A DNA stretch of 64,000 nucleotides from Diphasiastrum complanatum (Eukaryota > Streptophyta > Lycopodiopsida > Lycopodiales > Lycopodiaceae). The position numbers and the translations under genes are program-made. The stretch is from the NCBI GenBank assembly GCA_029204225.1, contig CM055111.1:11865697-11929696 (forward strand). Direction: 5' to 3'. The notes below the pieces were generated by a model that searched no databases, was not told the DNA's origin, and saw nothing but the letters and a program-made list of their open reading frames with translations. The first letter of the stretch is position 1; each line of letters starts with the position of its first letter. Shown piece by piece: positions 35,988 through 48,059 of the stretch.

Positions 35988-36287
35988 CTAGCTCTCGGCC
36001 TACCAAGAGCCTTCAAGAAGTGTGGAAAGATGTGTGAGGCATGTGGCCTTGCAAAGTCACACAAATCTTCTTCATCAAGATCTACCTCTCCCTTGGATCT
36101 CATACATTCTGATGTACATAGTTTTTCACATGCAAGTAATGGAGGTGCTTTGATGTATGTAACTTTTATAGATGATTGTACTAGATTCACATGGATTGAG
36201 TTACTATCAAAAAAAAGTCTTGTTTATGAAGCTTTCATTAAGTTCAAGTCTCTAGTAGAGAAACAACCTTTTTTTTTTTTAAGTTAA
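35988..36287 (+). pseudogene. Copia C integrase, N-terminal third only
   Basis: Continues the frame of the protease after TAA 35985. Has the zinc finger end CEACGLAKSHKSS and the first catalytic block LDLIHSDVHSF...FIDDCTRFTWIEL. The second Asp and the Glu are missing: the frame runs into a T-rich stretch and stops at 36285, only about 65 bases before the 3' LTR. Confidence 0.88.
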
Positions 36288-36335
36288 GATATGCTCTTGG
36301 AATTGTAGACAGATGTACATTAGATTTGCCAAGTT

Positions 36336-36350
36336 AGAAGTGAGGAGGAG
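36336..36350 (+). other. Copia C polypurine tract
   Basis: gaagtgaggaggag directly before the 3' LTR start. Confidence 0.85.
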
Positions 36351-37210
36351 TGTTGAAAATTATCACTTCTCACTTGACATTGGTTACTGTAAATATTGAT
36401 CAAACATTAGAATAATGTTGATGATCTGATTTCACTCGTGTGTAGCTTTTTCGCACGTTGAAAGGATGTACTTTTCATACATGTATATATCTAAATTTAT
36501 TTTGTATCAATCTAGTTAGTGTGAACATGATATGACTAGTTTTTAGTCAAGTCGACTAGTCATCTAGAAATTAGCTTTTCCTTGCATGTGCATGAGTAAA
36601 TGCTCCCACATGGCAAGTGGATATTCACACGTGTGTATAGAGTACTAGAAGATAAGAGCTGACCATTTTTCTTAGATCCTATTTTGTAAGGAATATTGTT
36701 ATATTCTAGGAGACTAGCTTTTTGGATTTTAGCCATAATCTAGAAGGTCAACTTTGGATAAGGATCAAGGATGGATCAAATGGATAGATCTGAGTGATGT
36801 GGCACTCTTCACACGTGTGAAGATCTGCTGGACTGTACCATACTCATGGATGTACTTGATCCATAAAAGGATCATCATTTTGCTAAGAAGATTGATGAGA
36901 CTCTTGCATTCTACACTTTTGTGAGGTTTCTAATCATTTGTCTTGTGATTTCTATGAATGATTGCTATCTAGGATTATTGTACTTGTTGTTTCAGGTGCA
37001 GGCTGTACTGTGGACAGTAATCCACACGTGTGAGGCCGCTCTCACTAATTTATGTGTGTTGATCCATTGCTCTTGCTTAAATCCAAGTGTAGTGAATCTA
37101 GATCAAGATCTAATGTGTAGAGCTTGATAGATCCATTGATTAAGCAACCAATAACTCTCTATGATTGTAAAGTACAATCATTATTGTCCTAAAAACTATA
37201 AAATTTATCA
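36351..37210 (+). repeat. Copia C 3' LTR
   Basis: 860 bases, matches the 5' LTR except for an extra segment of about 80 bases (ggaatattgttatattctag region). Ends TTTATCA at 37210. Confidence 0.92.
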
Positions 37211-37219
37211 TCAAGAACA

Positions 37220-37405
37220 TGCACAAGTTGCATTCTAGGTGGAATCGACAATCTCAAGCTAGTTCCATGGCAAAGAAGCAATTTCATTTCTTCATATTAC
37301 AACTATTCCAAGATATTGGACCATTGTTGAGCAGAAAAATGTATCCAAAAGTTGATTTTCTGGTGTCGATATCACCTGCCCAATTTGCATCTGTATATCC
37401 ATGAA
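37220..37405 (-). pseudogene. Ty1/copia RNase H scrap
   Basis: On the minus strand: [20 protein letters not shown] followed by NNGPISWNS, a clear copia RNase H start. It then decays with stops. It lies directly beside copia C, which may have inserted in or near this older element. Confidence 0.85.
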
Positions 37406-40178
37406 TTATATTTGTGGTGGAATGTGGATGTGGATAGCCAATGACGGGCTGCCACATAGCACATGCACATTACACCGGAGAGAGGAGAGAGAAGATGCAT
37501 TCCACTGGAGAGAGGAGAGAGAATGACATATTCCTAGGAGAGAAAATTGGATGGACATTATGCTCCTAGAGGTGGACCCAAAATACAAAGGACACCCGAG
37601 CACAAGGCATTACGTTTGCCTTAATGCATCATCAGCGACCCATTTCATTGCTTCATATGGCTATCTGCAGACAATTCTATGGCATTTGGTCACCAGCGCA
37701 CTTTCAAAGTCCTTTAGAGCAATTTCCATGCAACCAAGGACATTTCTTTGTACTTGTTGTATGCAGATCTAGCAGCCCAATGTCCTCTAATGCATACTTT
37801 TTCCATGACGCTTTTGTAGACATTTTTTTGGTTAACTAACGACTGTCCTAAATAAAGAGAAAAAGTAGGTTTAGGCTATTTTTCCTACATCTAGTCTGCA
37901 CCTATCTGCAGCAGTTTTGAATGGGCTTCAACTGATTGTCTAACCTCAAGCAAAGGCACATCAAACATGGTTTTACAAGGCAGTTTATACTCATTTTTCG
38001 TCTTTGGCCTTCTCTACTCTGTGTTCTATTGGTTGTGAGACACTCTTCCACAAGGCAACATGGTATTGGTTATAGAGGAGTTCTCTTACACATGTCAATT
38101 TTGCATTGGAGACCAAACCAAGTGCTTATTGTTGTCAATCTTTATCAAAAAATTGCTTTACGCAATTTGCCGCAATGTGATCAGAATGTCTTATTGCTGC
38201 AAGTGGTTGACATTCTCAAAATTGGAGAGCTCTCAGCAGCTTCACAACTTGCATGCTCAAGTGCTTTCCATGTGTCTCTTTGTTTTGTCACTTGTATCTG
38301 CCATTGACGGTATCATCTTTGGTTTCTTGGCAGATTCTAACTTCTGGGAGGTTTGCATCCTCCATTTGCTTTTGGGTGTTTTCATGGTTCTTCTCTCAAT
38401 TGAAGTTCCAGTCTTGTCGATGCTCTTTCTTGATAGGTAGCACAAATCTTGGTTATCAGTCTTCAAGAGAATGGACTCATTCACACGTTGGTGGTAGAAA
38501 CAGATTGGACGAATGGTTTGGTGATGGCAAAGAAACATGATGAAGCCCTGGTGGAAGGGTGAAGGAACTGATAGTTCTACAATTGCAGCCTTGGACCCTT
38601 GAAATGTCGAACTTTGACCACCACTTGCTGGGTGAGAAGCTCACGTTATTTGCAGGTTCACAGTTGTCTTCATCTTTCTTTTTCTGCAACTCTTTCTTTT
38701 GATCCATTACTTTTGGATCTCTTTGGGCTTCATAAGAGGAGATTCAACTATCATTGCTCTAGAGAGTTTCTTTCGATCAAGATTGATCTAACTCATTTGT
38801 TGCCTATGTTTTGTCCTTTTCTCCTCATCTTCTTTGCTTAATTTCTTATGTCTTCTAGCTGCTTCTCATGCTTCTTAGATTTTCGTTTGGCTAATCCTCC
38901 ATTGTAAGTGGCAGTTAGTCTTCGTAAGACACTTGCAATGATCTATCAGCTGCTTCGGTAAGACTATCAAAAATTGGAGATTTCTTAGAAGAACAGTGAA
39001 CTGATAATAAACAGATGGATGGAAGGTAGGGTGGAGGTGGTGACATCGGTAGATGGTGTGGATGATAGGCATGAGGATGGGTGTAGAAGTATGGCAAGAT
39101 GCCGGTTGAAGAAGGAGACTGATTTCACAATGTTTGTGTTTCTCTTTTCTGAAGGAATTGAGTCGCTTTGAATTGCCCATCTGTCCTCTTAGCCTTGTCC
39201 TTTTCATATTTGACTTGTGACCTCGGCTATCGATCTTGCTGATGTTGTTGCTGGCAGCGTAACTGCTCCAGTGGATCCAAGCAGATCCACTCTCTTACCC
39301 CCAAAAAAATCTGTTGGTGGGGGTGTTGTTGTTGGTAACCGTTCATGCTCAAGATTTGATCGACGTGTGGAACACGTAGTTGAAAACATGTTGAATATGT
39401 GATTGGACTAAAGATTGAACAAATTTTAACTAAATTTGTTTCGATCTTGTTGTAGTTGACTCGACGATGAATTTGGCAATGAGATGCAGGAATTAACTCT
39501 GACGTAATCTGTACTTCACATATTTGGAATATGCTCAAAAATTTGAAACTCTGTATAAGTTGATTTGAAGATTGATAGAGGAATGACAAGTTATTCTTGA
39601 GATACGCTACACGATGTCTCTTGTTCAATGGCTATCCTTGATGAACTAAAAACAAATTTAGAAGAAGATATGTAATTAGAAGAAATTACCAAATCACAAA
39701 ACTATAAAAAATAAACAAGGAAGATACCAATGCTATAGAGAGTGGAAAGCTGTAGAGCACTTGTCAAACAAAAAGTCATTCATCAACATGTATAATTCAC
39801 CTTGACAATTGCAATATGCCATTGGTTTTGTAGAGTAGTGAGACTTAGTCTGACATGCCCTTGTCAAAACAAGGCAAGATTGGTGACACTAAAATCTACC
39901 ATCAATGATAGTAGAAGTTGTAAGATATAGTGTGAGATGCAGGTATGGGTGAGGAACTATGTCCTGAGCAAGAGATTCAGAACCGAATCTCTATCTGGAT
40001 TTCCGAATCTTAAATTTATTGTATATGGTACATTGGAAATCTTATTAGCATGTGGAAAGACAAATAGATTTGAGGTTGTAGAAGGGGAGAAAAACTATCA
40101 ATTCGCAATGGAGGTTGCTCTTGGTTGGACATTGTAGCAGATGACGGCATATCGGTTTTGCTTTTCTCCTACAAGGAC
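37406..40178. other. No gene recognised
   Basis: About 2.8 kb without recognisable domains. Includes a purine-rich tggagagaggagagaga doublet at 37473-37520 and several open frames of 60-130 codons on both strands (for example 39227-39628 minus, Gln/His-rich). None has family motifs or splice support I can defend. May be old retroelement leader or intergenic DNA. Confidence 0.35.
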
Positions 40179-41530
40179 TCATGTCATATCAGTGTCTTTT
40201 GCATTATGGAGCTGGTGAATTGCATGGTAATGTAGAAGTTTGCAAGAAACTTCTCGAGTGAGCAGCAGGTTTAACTGTTGGGTGCTATGGTGCTCGTGTT
40301 GTGTTGTCGTGAGGATCCTATCGGGAGTCATAACTAACATGTCGGGCAGGTAGGATCTTGTTGGGTTTTTTTGTACAGTCTTTGAAATTGTGTTTTCTGA
40401 CACAGTCGGGACACCCGGCGTGGTACTTGGTCTTGACTGGGAAATCAACCATGAAATGGCCGATTTCACCACAGATGAAACATCTATTGTTCAATGGCCC
40501 TTGTATAATGGCATAGTCATCTTGTATGGCTAATGGTGCTGGAGCTTCTGGTGGATATTCATAATAAGTCAAGGAATTTCCAGATTGTGACGGTTGTTCT
40601 TCATATCATTGGACTGTATGTGCTTGGATAGGCTGATATGAAGGACAAGCATTAGCATGATGCGTAGCCCGATAGTGTGGGCACCATATTGGTTTTCATC
40701 TATAAGGTACCTGTGCAGGGTTTAGCTGACCATGCAAACTGCTTTGGATAGACGTCAAGGTAGCTTGAAAACTCATTGGTGAGTTTCTCCATCTGTAGTT
40801 GATGTTGCTTATCAAGCAACTCCAACTGGGATTTCCAAAGCTGATCTTGGGTATCCTCGATCGGCTTCGACTCATGGACATGAGCACGTGACGTTCTCCT
40901 TTCTCTGGATTCATCAACATCTTATCCCTTCATCTTCCTCCTTGATGGTATCAGACATAGCTAACTTTAGGCTCATATATTCATCATTGGATTTAAGCTC
41001 GCATCTAATTCATCTTGGAAGGCCGACTAAAAACCAAATTATGAGCATCTGTTTGGTAGCCTGTTCTTGTACTTAACTTTTGAGGCATTTGAAACATTTG
41101 ATATAGTCTCGTACATGTTCATCTTTTGCCATCTTGATGTTACTCAATTTGACAAAAGGACTCTCGATCAAGCGAAAGGACTTAAGACACTTGATAAAGG
41201 ACTCTTTCAAAACTGACCAGTCTGTCTTATCTTCACGATCAAGGTTGAAAGCCTAATCAAGTGCTTTAGCAATCTCGGTCATCGAAAATAGTTGGACCAT
41301 AGCATCGAGAGATGTTTCGCCATACACATCACATGCATTCTCAAAAATTTGCAAAAATATTTGAGGGTCCGAACTATCGTCAAACTTTGGTAGATCTAGC
41401 TTGGATGTACGTTTCTCAAGATGAGCTCCATGAGTGGCAGAAGCACCATTAAAGTTGGTTCTAGCCTAGGAGGGTTCAACACCATAAAAATGGGCTCATG
41501 CTCATGAAGACTCAACTCTATCAGGTTCTT
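40179..41530 (-). pseudogene. Gypsy A' gag (relative of gypsy A)
   Basis: On the minus strand from about 41470 to 40180. A capsid region nearly parallel to gypsy A (FLQIFENACDVYGETSLDAM, KSFRLIESPFVKLSNIKMA) and a zinc knuckle region (CFICGEIGHFMVDF, CPDCVRKHNFKDC) at 40570-40330. The last Cys of the first knuckle is Phe, and several stops are present (for example TAG after AKALD). Pol is not found beyond 40179, so this is a truncated copy. Confidence 0.85.
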
Positions 41531-43640
41531 GTCCCTCGAATGGGTTTGTGGATGGCTCTTGGAGTTGGGACCGCATTCAGTAGAACCTATGACGTCTGAT
41601 TTGTTTAACTGTAGGGGACCTTACCTCGTATGGATAATCTTCTGGGATTTTAGGATCTTTTTGTTGGTCCATTGGATCCTGGTGTGTCTTTTTTTTTTTT
41701 TTTTTTGGGTTGGGTATGTGTTTCTGGTGTGTTTGGATTTTTGTGGTGTTTTTGGTGTTTTGTGGATTTGTTAAGGGGTTGTAAGGAAGGCAAGGGGAGA
41801 CTTAGTATGAAGCGGGCTTCCTAATGGTATGGGTTTTATTTTTGAAATTTGTGTAGTGTCAGATGCAAAAATGTGGGATGGAAATGGAATGCAATGCTGG
41901 ATGCGAGTTAGTGGATGTAGCGTTGGAACGCATGTTAAATGCAACATCGAGTTTAAGGTCGTCAGATGCAAGATCATTCATGTTGCATCTTCGTTGTAGT
42001 GCAGGTGTGGTCGATTGCGGTGGTAATGTAGTGCGGGTGCAGTGGTAATGCAATGCTATTGCAATGGAATGTAGTGTTAGGTTAGACTGTGGTGCAAGGG
42101 CAGGCGAAAAATAGTGGATGTGGTGGGAATGCGATCTATTTTTAGGTGAGTGCGGTCGCTACGTTGCAACAATTGATGTGGTTGGGGTGTGGTTGAATAC
42201 GGCGACTACGGTGGAAGGCGATCGCTACAGATCAAGAGCTGATGTGGGTTGGATGTGGTGTGGTTGCAGGTGAGTGCAGTCTCTACGGTGCAAGGGTGGG
42301 GGTAGTTGGAGTGCGGCTATTTGTGGTCGCTACGGCTTTAGACGTGGTCTGTTACAGCTAGGATGCAGTTGTTTGTAGGTTAATTGCGGCCAGTTGCGAT
42401 GTGCGGTCTGTTGCGGGTGTTATTCGGTGGGAGTGCAATCATAATGTGGGGCGAGTGCGGTCGTGATGGTTGGGGTTGAATGCGGCCTTAGAGGGAGGTT
42501 TGTTGCGATTTGAATGGCTGTTGTGGTTTGATTGCGGTCTACGGTGGTTGCTACATTTCAAAGGGGTTACGACGGTGCAAGAGTGGTCACTACAGATCAA
42601 TGCGGTCGCTTCTGTTGAATGCGGTCTCTATGGTTGAATGCGATTTTACGGGTGATTGCGGTCACTTGCGATTTGAGGGCAAATGGAGTTGGGGTGCGGG
42701 TGAATGTGGTTGTAGTGATTGTAATGCGGTCAGTGTAGGTGAATGCATCTATTGCGATGGTAATGTAGTCAGTATGGGTGGATGCGTTTGTTGCGGTGGT
42801 AATGCGGTCAGTATGGGTGAATGCGATAGTTGGAGGCTCGTGGAAGTGGAATGCAGTCACTACGGTGGTGGTTGCGATGGAGGTGGAAGGTGGTTGCGAT
42901 GGAGGGCTGGGCTCGTGCAAATGGTGATGAAGACTGCATGTGGGCTCGGGCTTGAAAGAAGAATGCGTATTGGCTCTGTCAGAATGGAGCTGTCAGGTCG
43001 TTCAGTTCAGTTATGAGGAAGAGACATGTGTGGATGCAAAATGAGTGCGTTGGCTCAGTCCAGTCAGATGAGGAGGTGTGTGGGCGTGAAGGGAATGCGT
43101 CGGTTAAGATTTAAGTCAGTGTGTCGGTTGAGATTTGATGGGAATGCATCGGTTGAAATTTGAAGTTAGTGCGTTGGTTGAGATTTGATGAAAATGTGTC
43201 AGTTGAGATTTGATGGGAATGCATCGGTCGAGATTTGAAGTTAGTGCATCGGTTGAGATTTAAGTCAATCCGTCGGTTGAGATTTGATAGAATGGCCTCC
43301 GGTTGAGATTTAACAGATGGGTGCTGGCTGAGATTTGAGAAATGGCTGGCTGTCCAATCGAGTGTTTTTTGAAGAGGGTGTTCAAGCCAGTCGAAATTTC
43401 AGTGATTGTGGCGGTTGAGGTCTGAACGAGCACTCCGGTCGAGATTCACTGAGGGGCTCCGGTTGAGAATGGAAGCGTGAGGGGATGGGAGGAGCGTCTG
43501 TCAAGAATGAGTCAAGGAGGCATGTGTGAGAGATGAATGAAGGAGGCTTGTCTGGCAGGATGGAGGCAGGGTGTTCGTTAGCATGGAGGGCTGTGGGGTG
43601 CATGTGTGAACCGTTGCAGGAGTTGAAACTCATAACAAAG
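41531..43640 (-). repeat. Gypsy A' leader: low-complexity stretch and repeat array
   Basis: From high to low coordinates: at about 43470-43085, units of ggttgagatttgatgggaat, the reverse complement of the atctcaacc repeat of gypsy A; then at 43016-41860 more than 1 kb of G/T-rich DNA made of tgcggtc, gtggttg and gaatgcggt motifs, the complement of the C/A-rich leader before gypsy A gag. Order leader-gag matches element A. The 168-codon frame at 42510-43016 is a by-product of this composition. No LTR found; the junction at about 43640 is with gypsy D. Confidence 0.75.
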
Positions 43641-43658
43641 AATGTTGCCCATTGAAGA

Positions 43659-44198
43659 CTATTGACAATGAACCTCTATGACATGTTTATGCTCATGATT
43701 GAAACCTCTTTCAACATATTGATCTTGGCCCGCCTGGTCATTTTTTTTATTTTCTGTCACCTGTGTAGAAGATGACGCTGTATCTGAGTCCAACTTGATT
43801 GACTTCAAGGAATCCAACACCTTCTTCTTGCTCTTTTTTGTCATTTTGGTGGGTTCATCCTTGTTGTCTTTCTTCAGGACTGTTGTGACATTCGCCTCAT
43901 GGTTGCGAATATCAACGTCTATTGTAGGTATTGCCTCTTCGGGTAGGTCACTCCATCGGATCACCTGGTTGTAGCGTTGCTTCAACTGATTCTTCTTATT
44001 CGTAGGTGCCTTGGGTGGTTCAATCCTTGAGACTTTCACCATAGCATATCTTTGTGGTGGTTGAGCTGGTATCTTCTTGGTTCCGTAATGATCTGGGTCC
44101 ATGTGGTGTAGGGCTTGTTCATCAGTCAGTTCAATCTCCTTATTATAAGTTAGAGCATGTTGCCAAGGGACTAGATCATCGTCCACATTCAAAATCAC
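43659..44198 (-). pseudogene. Gypsy D open frame with a linker-like acidic/basic protein
   Basis: 179 codons, highly charged, with IELTDEQALHHMDPDHYG near the start, similar in style to VEMTDDHVLLYLDAQRYSSE in the gypsy A protease linker. Lys-rich C-terminus (KKSKKK). No enzyme motif. Its position soon after the gypsy D leader is odd for a post-protease linker, so either an internal deletion joined leader to pol, or this is an upstream ORF as in Ogre-type elements. Confidence 0.45.
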
Positions 44199-45074
44199 CT
44201 TTTGTGCTTGATCTTTACCAGATCTTCATACTAACTCTCGCAGGCTTCATCATTGATGTAATTTGACATTCTGAATCGATTGAAAGGGTCTGCGAGAGTT
44301 CTTACTGGAAGGATTTGCTGGATCTTTACTTTTTAGTGATTTTTTAGCACTTAAATCCAATTTTCTGCTCACTGGAATCAAACTAACTCTTGCAAGCTCT
44401 TCTGTGTCCTGATGTCACTGAGATGGAACTTTAGAATCCTCTATGAGAGTTCTTGACCACTGGAACTGAAAATTTCACTGTCTGTGAGGGTTCACTGGTA
44501 CTTTCCCGTCTTTTTTTCACTAAGAGCTCTCGCACAGGCACTTAATTATCAAACTAACTCTGACAAGCTTCTCTGTGTCCTGGTCTCATTGAGATGGAAC
44601 TTCAGAGAGCTCTGCAAGAGTTCTTATGAAGATTTGAATTTTTTTGAATTTTTTCAAGGGTTTTTTGAAATTTTTATGATTTTTCTCTGATTTTTTACAA
44701 TATGCTTGGAACTAACTCTCGCAGGCTTCTATGCAGGTCTGGGACAGTACCCTGGAGCTGCTGCCAGTCATGCAAGGGTTAATTCCCACTGATTCTAGAG
44801 ATATAAAAATTTGATGAGTTTTTTGGCTCTTTTTTCCTCCAAAATACAGATTGGTGTGTTTTTTTGAGTTTTTTTGAATAATTGGTTTGGGTTTCAAGCC
44901 CTTAGAAGTTGTTCAGGGCCTCCTCTACTCTCTCACACCTCCTCCGCTTGCTGTGAACAGTCCAAACACAAACAAATACAAAAAACTAACTCTAAACTCC
45001 CAAAAATCTACCTAAGCTACTCTAAAAAGCAAGAAAATAGCTAAAATGCAACTAAACTAGTTAGTGGAAACCTA
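44199..45074 (-). repeat. Gypsy D leader with internal repeats
   Basis: Copies of aactaactctcgcaggctt and cactgagatggaacttcaga recur at about 44225, 44385, 44560 and 44710. No coding potential recognised. Lies between the primer site and the first ORF. Confidence 0.65.
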
Positions 45075-45092
45075 TCCCCGGCATCGGCGCCA
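45075..45092 (-). other. Gypsy D primer binding site
   Basis: On the minus strand TGGCGCCGATGCCGGGGA, one base after the LTR end. Same core as gypsy A. Confidence 0.8.
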
Positions 45093-45093
45093 C

Positions 45094-45908
45094 TGTGGGG
45101 TCAAAGATCTCTCGTAGTATAGCCGTTCCGCCTGTCAACAAAGGTTAGATCACTGGATAGGTGCCTAACTATGCATAGATGCTACTTTTAGTTGATTTCC
45201 TACTTTCTCCCTTAACTCTACTCACCACTATACTACTCCTCTTTAACTCTACTCCTCTACACTAACATTCATCATAGTTTGGTTGAAGGGAAGGAATGGG
45301 GAAGAAGAGATTGAGAAGAGAAAGAGAGAGAAAGAGAGTGAGGGTGGAGGTTAGCTCAAATGCTCCTTATGCTTGCTAATGGAAAAACATTCACTATGGC
45401 AAACAATAAACATTGAAATAGAAAGCAATAGAAAACACAACCAAGAGCAATAGCAAGTGGTGAATAGCAAATGAGGATGCTTCTCTTCCAAAAATGGTAG
45501 AGTTTCCTCCTTCTCATTAAGCATGGAAATAGTGTACAAATTGTGCCTTTTTATAAAATGGGGAAGGCCCTTGCCCCTCAATCTTATTGGCTAATACTCA
45601 CAATGATCCTAACCATTCATCTTGGACCCAACTTGATCCAAGGGTCCACAAAAAGTACATTAGAAATCACAAGATTCATGTGAGTCCCAATTTGGACCCA
45701 ACTCTAAAAAGTGGTCTCTAAGTTTAAAAATGACATTGGGCCTCTAGTTTTATTTTAATTACAAGGCCCAAGTCAAGTTTATTTTATTTACAACTTCAAT
45801 TGCGTGCTCATTGGGCCATGGGCTTATACACGCAGGATGCCATGCCCTCACAATACATTTTATTGGAGGATTTTATTTATTTACACTTTGTTGGGAATAC
45901 CCCCAACA
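45094..45908 (-). repeat. Gypsy D 5' LTR
   Basis: 815 bases, from TGTTGGGGGTATTCCCAACA at 45908 to CCCCACA at 45094 on the minus strand. The first 20 bases are a palindrome (ttgggggtattcccaa). A TATA-like box (ttttataaaaaggc on the minus strand, about 45548-45560) gives a credible promoter. It interrupts the copia E integrase frame at 45908. No 3' LTR partner was found in the window. Confidence 0.75.
45546..45562 (-). promoter_or_regulatory. TATA-like element in gypsy D LTR
   Basis: tttataaaaagg on the minus strand, upstream of the presumed R region. Typical LTR promoter core; start site not determinable. Confidence 0.5.
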
Positions 45909-48000
45909 ATACATATTCTGCTTTTGAAATCTAACTTATTGCGATCAGAGTCTAGTACATGTGCATAACAATCTGATCCAAAGACTCGAAAATAAACAAC
46001 TGAAGGTTTCTTACCACAATAGGCCTCATAAGGTGTCTTACCGATGACTGTCTTTGTGTAGGTTTTGTTCAAAATGTAGACTGTTGTTTTTACTGCTTTA
46101 GCCCAAAATGAATTAGGCAACTCCTTCGCTTCAACATACAGCAGCCATCTCCATAACAGTTCTGTTTCTGCGTTCAACGATGCTATTTTGCTGAGGCGTA
46201 TGCGCAGGAGTGAGTTGGCGCTTAATGCCATGCTCTTTACAATAGTCATTAAAAGCATTTGAACAAAACTCTCCTCCACGATCCGTGTGAAACTTTTTCA
46301 GTTTCAAACCTTTCTCATTCTCAACAAGTTTGTGCCACATCTTGAAATTTCCAAAAGTGTCAGACTTATCACAAAGGAAATACACCCACATATTTCTATT
46401 GAAATCGTCGACGATCAACATGAAATAAAAAAATCCTCCCAATGCCATAGTTTGCATTTTGCCACATAGATCAGGTTCTAGAGGAGACTTTGTGTCATTG
46501 GTGCTCTCACGTGAAAAAGACTTTCGATGTTGCTTGCCCATCAAACAAGCTGCACAATTTTCTTCTTAATTCATAAACATGAGGTAAGTGTGCCACCATA
46601 CCAGACTTCTGCATTTCTTCAAAACCACAACATTAATATGGCCGAATCTTTCATGTCACAGCTTAGTCGAATCTGGTCCTATTGCAGCAGCAAAAGCAGA
46701 GAGTTCATATACATTATTTCGTCTCTCACCCTTTCCAACAACCTTCATTGTCAAAGATTTTTGCTCATGTTTTCTTGAAACATATCATCAAGTTGCAATC
46801 TATTATTGCGGAAACAAATAACAGATTCTTCGTAATCTCAGGAACATAAAGCAGATCAGACAACTTTCTGGTTTCACCATTTGTTGTCACAAAAGATATC
46901 GTGCCAGTTCCTTCTACAGGGCAATTAATGATTAATCCCAACAATTATTGTGATGGCTTCCTTAAGAGGATGCAAGGAAGTATACCAGTCTTTCTTACCG
47001 GTCATATGTCGGGATGTCCCACTGTCCAAAACCCATGAGTTATAGTCGCGGATGAATGTGCTTCAGCAGATAATTCATCAATGGCAATAAATAGTTCCAA
47101 CTCTATTTGCACATTGTTGACTTCTTGCTTGCCTTTGGCACCCTTTGCATATGGCTTTAAGGTGCCATTTTTCTCATCTACTTGCTTTGCCCTACAACTT
47201 CTCACCATATGGCCTTTCTTTCCACAATAGTAGCACTCTCCTTTAAACTTCTTGGGCTTTAACTTTTTCTTGTCATCTGAAAAAGCTCCACTCTTGCCTT
47301 ATGCATTAATGAGAAAAGCAGCATCTATACCATTGCGTGTATTCACCCATAGGTCTTCCTCCATTAACAAAGCACTGAATTCCTCAAAGCTCAAAACTAG
47401 AATTCGTACTTGTGTGTTTAGTGCAGTCACCAAACCATCAAATTTTTGAGGAAGTACGTGAATGCATCTTTGAGCCAAGTCTTCACTAGACTTGGCTATA
47501 CCCATAGCAGCCATTTGATCTTGCAAGTTCTTGATCTTGGTGAGGAAAATGTCTGCAGATTCTCGATTAGCAAATTGTTCCCATGGCCAATTGATTTTCT
47601 AAATTCTATATTCTGGTTTGATTTCTTGTCTCATATTGAGTTTTCAGAACAGTCCAAGCTTCACTAGCTTGGAAGTATGTTGAATCAATGTTAACATCGA
47701 ATCTAAAACACTTGTTAGAATCGCACATAACGCGTCTGCATTCTGTTGCTTCCATGCTCGAAGCATTGCTGGATTGGGTGGTATCAGAATCGATGCATCT
47801 TTACTATGTGGGGTTGGTTGTGGCTCAGCCTCCAATCCTAGAATGTTCTCCAACAGTCCGTAAGAATCCAATATCGCACATATTTTAAACTTCCACAAAG
47901 TATAGTTAGCTCCATCCAACTTTCCTTCTGAAAATGCTGGTGGATGTATACGCATACTTGTTTGAACAGCAGCACCTTTTGACGCCATCAAACTACTTAG
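45909..48000 (-). pseudogene. Ty1/copia E gag-protease-integrase, broken
   Basis: Minus strand from 47991. Gag start with NYTLWKFKICAILDSYGLLE; zinc knuckle CYYCGKKGHMVRSC at about 47240-47190; protease VLDSGTSRHMTG at about 47030-46995, in a different frame from the neighbouring ORF; integrase with DLCGKM, FYFMLIVDDFNRNMWVYFL, FHTDRGGEFCSNAF and TPQQNSIVERRNRT at 46540-46150 (the last Gly of NG is Ser), then FWAKAVKTTVYILN and FRVFGSDCYAHV. The frame ends at the gypsy D LTR. RT and RNase H are not present. Gag is short of its N-terminal context by frameshifts. Confidence 0.85.
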
Positions 48001-48045
48001 CTATGCACATAACTTTTGGAACTCAAACAATCTCGCTGCACCTAA

Positions 48046-48057
48046 GCTCTGATACCA
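48046..48057 (-). other. Copia E primer binding site (TGGTATCAGAGC)
   Basis: Minus-strand initiator-Met-type primer site just upstream of gag and just downstream of the LTR. Confidence 0.9.
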
Positions 48058-48059
48058 TA

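Larger units (their letters stand above)
33288..37210 (+). mobile_element. Ty1/copia C, internally deleted element with both LTRs
   Basis: LTRs at 33288-34074 and 36351-37210, initiator-Met-type primer site at 34075, gag-protease-start of integrase, then a direct jump to the polypurine tract. Flanks tcaaa (33283-33287) and tcaag (37211-37215) are a probable 5-bp target duplication with one change. No reverse transcriptase or RNase H, so it could only move using enzymes from another element. Confidence 0.9.

Noticed and set aside
39217-39628. Overlapping open frames on both strands near 39.2-39.6 kb
   Set aside because: Gln/His and Thr/Pro bias from simple sequence; no family motif or splice sites that extend them.
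42510-43016. 168-codon ORF rich in Cys and Gly
   Set aside because: Arises from tgcggt/gtggt low-complexity leader of a gypsy element; the opposite strand also stays open.
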